Positions 60,503 through 64,000 of a DNA stretch of 64,000 nt are shown here, piece after piece. A program made the translations under genes and the position numbers. The notes beneath the pieces are model-generated. The model was given only the letters and a program-made list of their open reading frames with translations, made no database searches and was not told the DNA's origin. Origin of the DNA: Methylobacterium sp. J-070 (GTDB lineage: Bacteria; Pseudomonadota; Alphaproteobacteria; Rhizobiales; Beijerinckiaceae); contig NZ_JAKSXX010000045.1 in assembly GCF_022829385.1 (NCBI RefSeq), positions 1 through 64,000 of the forward strand, written 5' to 3'. Position 1 is the stretch's first letter, and each line of letters begins with the position of its first letter.

Positions 60503-61447
60503 ATGAAATCCTCGATCAAGATCGTCGCCGGGAATGCCAGCCGGCCCTTGGCCGAGGCGATCGCCGCCTATCTCGAACTGCCGCTGGCCAAGTGCATGGT
60601 CCGGCGCTTCGCCGACATGGAGATCTTCGTCGAGCTCCAGGAGAACGTGCGCGGCGAGGACGTGTTCATCGTCCAGTCGACCTCGTTCCCGGCGAACGAC
60701 CACCTGATGGAACTGCTGATCATGATCGACGCCGCGCGCCGGTCCTCGGCCCGGCGCATCACGGCGGTGATCCCGTATTTCGGCTACGCCCGGCAGGACC
60801 GGCGCACCTCCGGCCGCACCCCGATCTCCGCCAAGCTGGTGGCCAACCTGATCACCCGGGCCGGGGCCGACCGCGTCCTCACCCTCGACCTCCATGCCGG
60901 GCAGATCCAGGGCTTCTTCGACATCCCCACCGACAACCTGTTCGCCGCCCCCGTGATGGTGCGCGACATCAAGGAGCGGCTGCCGAACGCCGACCGGATG
61001 GTGGTCTCGCCGGATGTCGGCGGCGTGGTGCGGGCGCGGGCCATCGCCAAGCGGATCGACTGCTCGCTGGCCATCGTCGACAAGCGCCGGGAGCGCCCGG
61101 GCGAGTCCGAGGTGATGAACATCATCGGCGAGGTCGAGGGCCGCTCCTGCATCCTGGTCGACGACATCGTCGATTCGGGCGGCACCCTGGTCAACGCCGC
61201 CGAGGCCCTGCTCAATGCCGGCGCCAAGGACGTCTCGGCCTACATCACCCACGGGGTGCTCTCCGGCGGCGCGGTCTCGCGGATCGCCGCCTCGCGGATG
61301 AAGGAGCTGGTAATCACCGACTCGATCCAGCCGACCCAGGCGGTCAAGCTCGCCCGCAACATCCGGGTGGCGACCATCGCGCCGCTGCTCGGCGAGGCGA
61401 TCGGGCGCACCGCGACGGAATCCAGCGTCTCCAGCCTGTTCGACTGA
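60503..61447 (+). CDS. prs: ribose-phosphate pyrophosphokinase
   Basis: 314 residues. Makes PRPP from ribose-5-phosphate and ATP for purine, pyrimidine, His, Trp and NAD synthesis. The ATP-binding segment [11 protein letters not shown], the [14 protein letters not shown] flexible region and the PRPP loop [10 protein letters not shown] are intact. ATG at 60503 is chosen to match the family start. It is alone in its transcription unit. Confidence 0.97.
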   Translation: MKSSIKIVAGNASRPLAEAIAAYLELPLAKCMVRRFADMEIFVELQENVRGEDVFIVQSTSFPANDHLMELLIMIDAARRSSARRITAVIPYFGYARQDRRTSGRTPISAKLVANLITRAGADRVLTLDLHAGQIQGFFDIPTDNLFAAPVMVRDIKERLPNADRMVVSPDVGGVVRARAIAKRIDCSLAIVDKRRERPGESEVMNIIGEVEGRSCILVDDIVDSGGTLVNAAEALLNAGAKDVSAYITHGVLSGGAVSRIAASRMKELVITDSIQPTQAVKLARNIRVATIAPLLGEAIGRTATESSVSSLFD

Positions 61448-61564
61448 GCGCGGCCCGCCAACGGTCCACGATCGTGATCCGGCCGGAAACTTAGCCGCAT
61501 TACCGTTCGCGCCCGGCGGCCCTATCATGCTCAGCCGGCAACCTCATCGGTCTGGGAGCGTACA

Positions 61565-62536
61565 CTGGGTCGGGCGCGCATCATCGGCATCCACGGGCTC
61601 GCCAACAAGCCGCCGCGCGACGAGAAGGCCGCCTGGTGGGGCGCCGCGATCCGCGAGGGGCTCGTCCGCAATCGCGGGCTGCAGCTGGCGGAGGCCGACG
61701 TGGCCTTCACGTTCGTCTACTGGGCGGACCTCCGCTACCCGCAGCCGCTCTCGGGCGACAGCAATCGCGAGCCCTACCGCCCCGATCACGGCCTCGGCCC
61801 GTTCCCCTCCCCGGCGGCTCGCCCCGAGAGCGCCGAGCCGACGCTCACCGATCGGATCTACCGCGGCCTCTCCTACCTGGAGGAGGCCGCCGGACTGACC
61901 CCGGTCGACGACCTGATCCTGGAATACCGCCTCGACGATCTCTGGGGCTACCACGCGGACGCGGCGTTCCGGGCGGCGGCCCGGGAGCGCCTGCGTGTCG
62001 CCCTGGCCGAGGCCGCGGACGACCCCGTGCTGATCGCCGCGCACTCGATGGGCGGCCTGATCGCCTACGACGTCCTGCGCGCCGCCGAGACGGACGGCAC
62101 GCCCCTGCCCCGCTGCGCCCTGGTCACCCTCGGCTCGCCCCTCGCCCTCGCCGAGCTCAAGATGAAGCTCGTCGCCGAGCACGGCGACCTCCGGGTGCCG
62201 GCCGCGCTCGCCGCCTGGACCAACCTGATGGACCGCCAGGACATCGCCACCGTGGGCGACGACCTCGCGACGCTCTACGCGCCGAACGCCGCCGGCGTGC
62301 CGGTCCGGGACGTGCCGGTGATCAACGCCTACCGGAGGCCGGACGGCACCGAGAACCGGCACAAATCCTACGGTTACCTGCGGACGCCGGAATTCTCCCG
62401 GGTGGCCGCCGACTTTCTGGCCGCCGAGGGCGTCGTCCCGAACGGCGGCCGCCGGCTTTCGGACCTGGAGGCTGCCCCATCGGGGAGCGCGCGCATCGCC
62501 CGGGATCCGGGATCCGGGCCGATGCGCGAGCTCTGA
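61565..62536 (+). CDS. alpha/beta hydrolase, probable CTG start
   Basis: A serine hydrolase fold: oxyanion motif RIIGIHGLANKPP, nucleophile elbow AAHSMGGLIAYD, and a late histidine (RHKSYGYLR). The oxyanion segment lies upstream of the first GTG (61700), in a frame with no ATG, GTG or TTG. A CTG at 61565 with GGGAG six bases upstream is the best start. Protein about 323 residues. Substrate unknown. Starting at GTG 61700 would give 278 residues and lose the oxyanion motif. Confidence 0.8.
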   Translation: MGRARIIGIHGLANKPPRDEKAAWWGAAIREGLVRNRGLQLAEADVAFTFVYWADLRYPQPLSGDSNREPYRPDHGLGPFPSPAARPESAEPTLTDRIYRGLSYLEEAAGLTPVDDLILEYRLDDLWGYHADAAFRAAARERLRVALAEAADDPVLIAAHSMGGLIAYDVLRAAETDGTPLPRCALVTLGSPLALAELKMKLVAEHGDLRVPAALAAWTNLMDRQDIATVGDDLATLYAPNAAGVPVRDVPVINAYRRPDGTENRHKSYGYLRTPEFSRVAADFLAAEGVVPNGGRRLSDLEAAPSGSARIARDPGSGPMREL

Positions 62537-62644
62537 CGGGCGGGGTTTACGGCGCCCGTCCGGGCTGACGGTGTGGTACGGTTTCCGGTCGAAGAGCACG
62601 GACACGGCCGGTCTCCGCCGGGCCGCAACGAGAGGGAGGACGGC

Positions 62645-63985
62645 ATGCAGGCGAGCGAGGCCCTGCCGCGCGAGGATGCGGGCGCGCCGTGGTACGCGGC
62701 TCTGACGCCGCGGCACTGGCGGATCCTCTGGGGCAGCTATCTCGGCTGGATCTTCGACGGCTACGAGGCGGTGGCGCTCGTCTACGCCCTGCGTCCGGCG
62801 CTGAACACCATCCTCACCCCCGAGCAGGCCCAGACCCCCGCCTTCTACGTGGGCGCGGCCATCGGCATCACGCTGCTCGGCTGGGGGCTCGGCGGGCTGC
62901 TGGGCGGGATCGCGGCCGACTACATCGGCCGCAAGCGCATGATGATGCTCTCGATCCTGGGCTACGCGATCTTCACCGGGCTGACCGCGTTCGCCGGGAG
63001 CTTCACGCAGCTCGCGCTCCTGCGCTTCATCACCGGGCTCGCCATCGGCTCGGAATGGTCCACCGGCATCGCGCTGGTGGCCGAGACCTGGCCGAACCGG
63101 GCGCGGCCGAAGGGCTGCGGCTTCCTGCAATCGGGCTTCGGCGGCGGCGCGGTGCTGGCCGCCATCGTCTGGGCGGTGCTGGCCGCCACCAACCCGATGG
63201 GCGACCAGTCCTGGCGCATCATGTTCGCGCTCGGCGCGCTCCCGGCCTTCGTCTGCCTGTACCTGCGGCGGGCGCTCGAGGAATCCGAGCAGTGGATGCA
63301 GGCGCTGAAGGAGCAGCGCTGGGCGGCGACCGCGGAGGGCGCCCCGCGGAGCGCGCAGCGCCCGTTCACCCTGGCGGAGATCTTCCGGGAGCCGGAGAGC
63401 CGCCGGCGGGTGCTGCTCGCCACCGCGATGTCCTTCGCCACCACGGTGGGCTGGTGGGCGGTGTCGTCCTGGCTGCCGGCCTACACGGAGGGGCTGGCCA
63501 AGGCCGCGGGCGAGCCGGCCAACCTCTGGGGGCCGCGCATGGGCATCATCTACAACGTCGGGGCGATCACCGCCTACGTGATCTCCGGCTTCCTGGCCGA
63601 CGCGATCGGCCGGCGCGCCTTCCTGCTCGTCACCTATGCCGGCTGCATCGCGACCTCCCTCGCCTGCTATCTCTGGACCGGCGGCTTGGGGCCGTTCATG
63701 GGCCTCGCCTTCCTCAACGGGTTCTTCACCCTGGGCTTCGCCTTCTCGTGGATGGCGATCTATCTCGTGGAGCTGTTCACCCCGGCGGTCCGGGCGACGG
63801 CGGCGAGCTTCGTGTTCAACGGCGCGCGGCTGATCGCCTGGATCTTCCCGATCATCGCCGGGCAGATCGTGACCTCCTTCGGGGGCGTGGCGGCGGCGGC
63901 GCTGACGATGTCGAGCGTCTACGTGATCGGGCTCGTGGTCCCGTGGTTCATGCCGGAGACGACGGGGAAGCCCCTGCCGGAGTAG
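62645..63985 (+). CDS. MFS transporter, metabolite:H+ symporter type
   Basis: 446 residues with 12 transmembrane helices. MFS signature in loop 2-3 (GGIAADYIGRKRMMM) and loop 8-9 (GFLADAIGRRAF), FDGYEA in helix 1 and RFITGLAIGSEWSTG of the aromatic-acid/metabolite:H+ symporter family. Ribosome binding site GAGGA before ATG 62645. Substrate likely an organic acid; the window does not show which. It ends just before the right edge. Confidence 0.93.
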   Translation: MQASEALPREDAGAPWYAALTPRHWRILWGSYLGWIFDGYEAVALVYALRPALNTILTPEQAQTPAFYVGAAIGITLLGWGLGGLLGGIAADYIGRKRMMMLSILGYAIFTGLTAFAGSFTQLALLRFITGLAIGSEWSTGIALVAETWPNRARPKGCGFLQSGFGGGAVLAAIVWAVLAATNPMGDQSWRIMFALGALPAFVCLYLRRALEESEQWMQALKEQRWAATAEGAPRSAQRPFTLAEIFREPESRRRVLLATAMSFATTVGWWAVSSWLPAYTEGLAKAAGEPANLWGPRMGIIYNVGAITAYVISGFLADAIGRRAFLLVTYAGCIATSLACYLWTGGLGPFMGLAFLNGFFTLGFAFSWMAIYLVELFTPAVRATAASFVFNGARLIAWIFPIIAGQIVTSFGGVAAAALTMSSVYVIGLVVPWFMPETTGKPLPE

Positions 63986-64000
63986 GGCCGGTCCCCGCCC

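Overview
This window is a stretch of chromosome from a high-GC alphaproteobacterium of the Rhizobiales, most likely Methylobacterium or Methylorubrum. The evidence is the alphaproteobacterial 5' end of a 16S rRNA gene at the left edge, the ntrY-ntrX-hfq-hflX gene order, a CtrA-type TTAA-N7-TTAA site, an Irr-like box before a siderophore receptor, and very high GC at third codon positions. The genus is an inference; no genome comparison was possible.

Layout. 1-452: 5' end of an rrn operon on the minus strand, with its leader, boxA and promoter. 533-12740: a mostly minus-strand block of housekeeping genes (rlpA, D,D-carboxypeptidase, tmk, holB, metG, tatD, an MBL-fold hydrolase). It is interrupted by argC and a DUF2891 gene on the opposite strand and preceded by a small ParA/ribbon-helix-helix pair. 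13123-20211: a PAS protein, an acyl-CoA synthetase, an unusual alpha/beta hydrolase, and a TonB-dependent siderophore receptor. 20362-27621: a cyclase-domain membrane protein, hflX, hfq and the NtrXY two-component system. 28026-29072: a Gfo/Idh/MocA oxidoreductase.

29137-45165: a selenocysteine tRNA gene (anticodon UCA) whose 3' end is the attachment site of an integrated element of about 16 kb. A 15-bp direct repeat bounds it (29215-29229 and 45151-45165). It carries a P4-type tyrosine integrase, an AlpA/Xis-like regulator, a RuvC-like nuclease, a RepA-type helicase ATPase, a dense GTGACG repeat cluster that looks like a replication origin, small and large terminase subunits, a prohead-type protein and a tape-measure-like protein. 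A separate minus-strand operon of lower GC includes a ribbon-helix-helix regulator, a phage neck (DnaT-like) protein and several small membrane proteins. I find no portal, major capsid, tail-tube, baseplate or lysin gene, yet the genes present are intact and translationally coupled. The element therefore looks more like a phage satellite than a decaying prophage, and it is the most interesting part of the window.

45865-63985: an outer-membrane protein that seems to join two beta-barrels, then a catabolic region. That region has a TRAP transporter (dctPQM), a class III CoA-transferase and a CitE-type lyase in one minus-strand operon, and a second minus-strand operon of an MBL hydrolase, NIPSNAP protein, beta-hydroxyacid dehydrogenase, carboxymuconolactone decarboxylase-like protein, cupin and GntR regulator. 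A Tat-exported fumarylacetoacetate hydrolase-family gene diverges from the second operon. Two related palindromes suggest that the GntR protein controls all three units. The window ends with prs (PRPP synthetase), an alpha/beta hydrolase and an MFS transporter.
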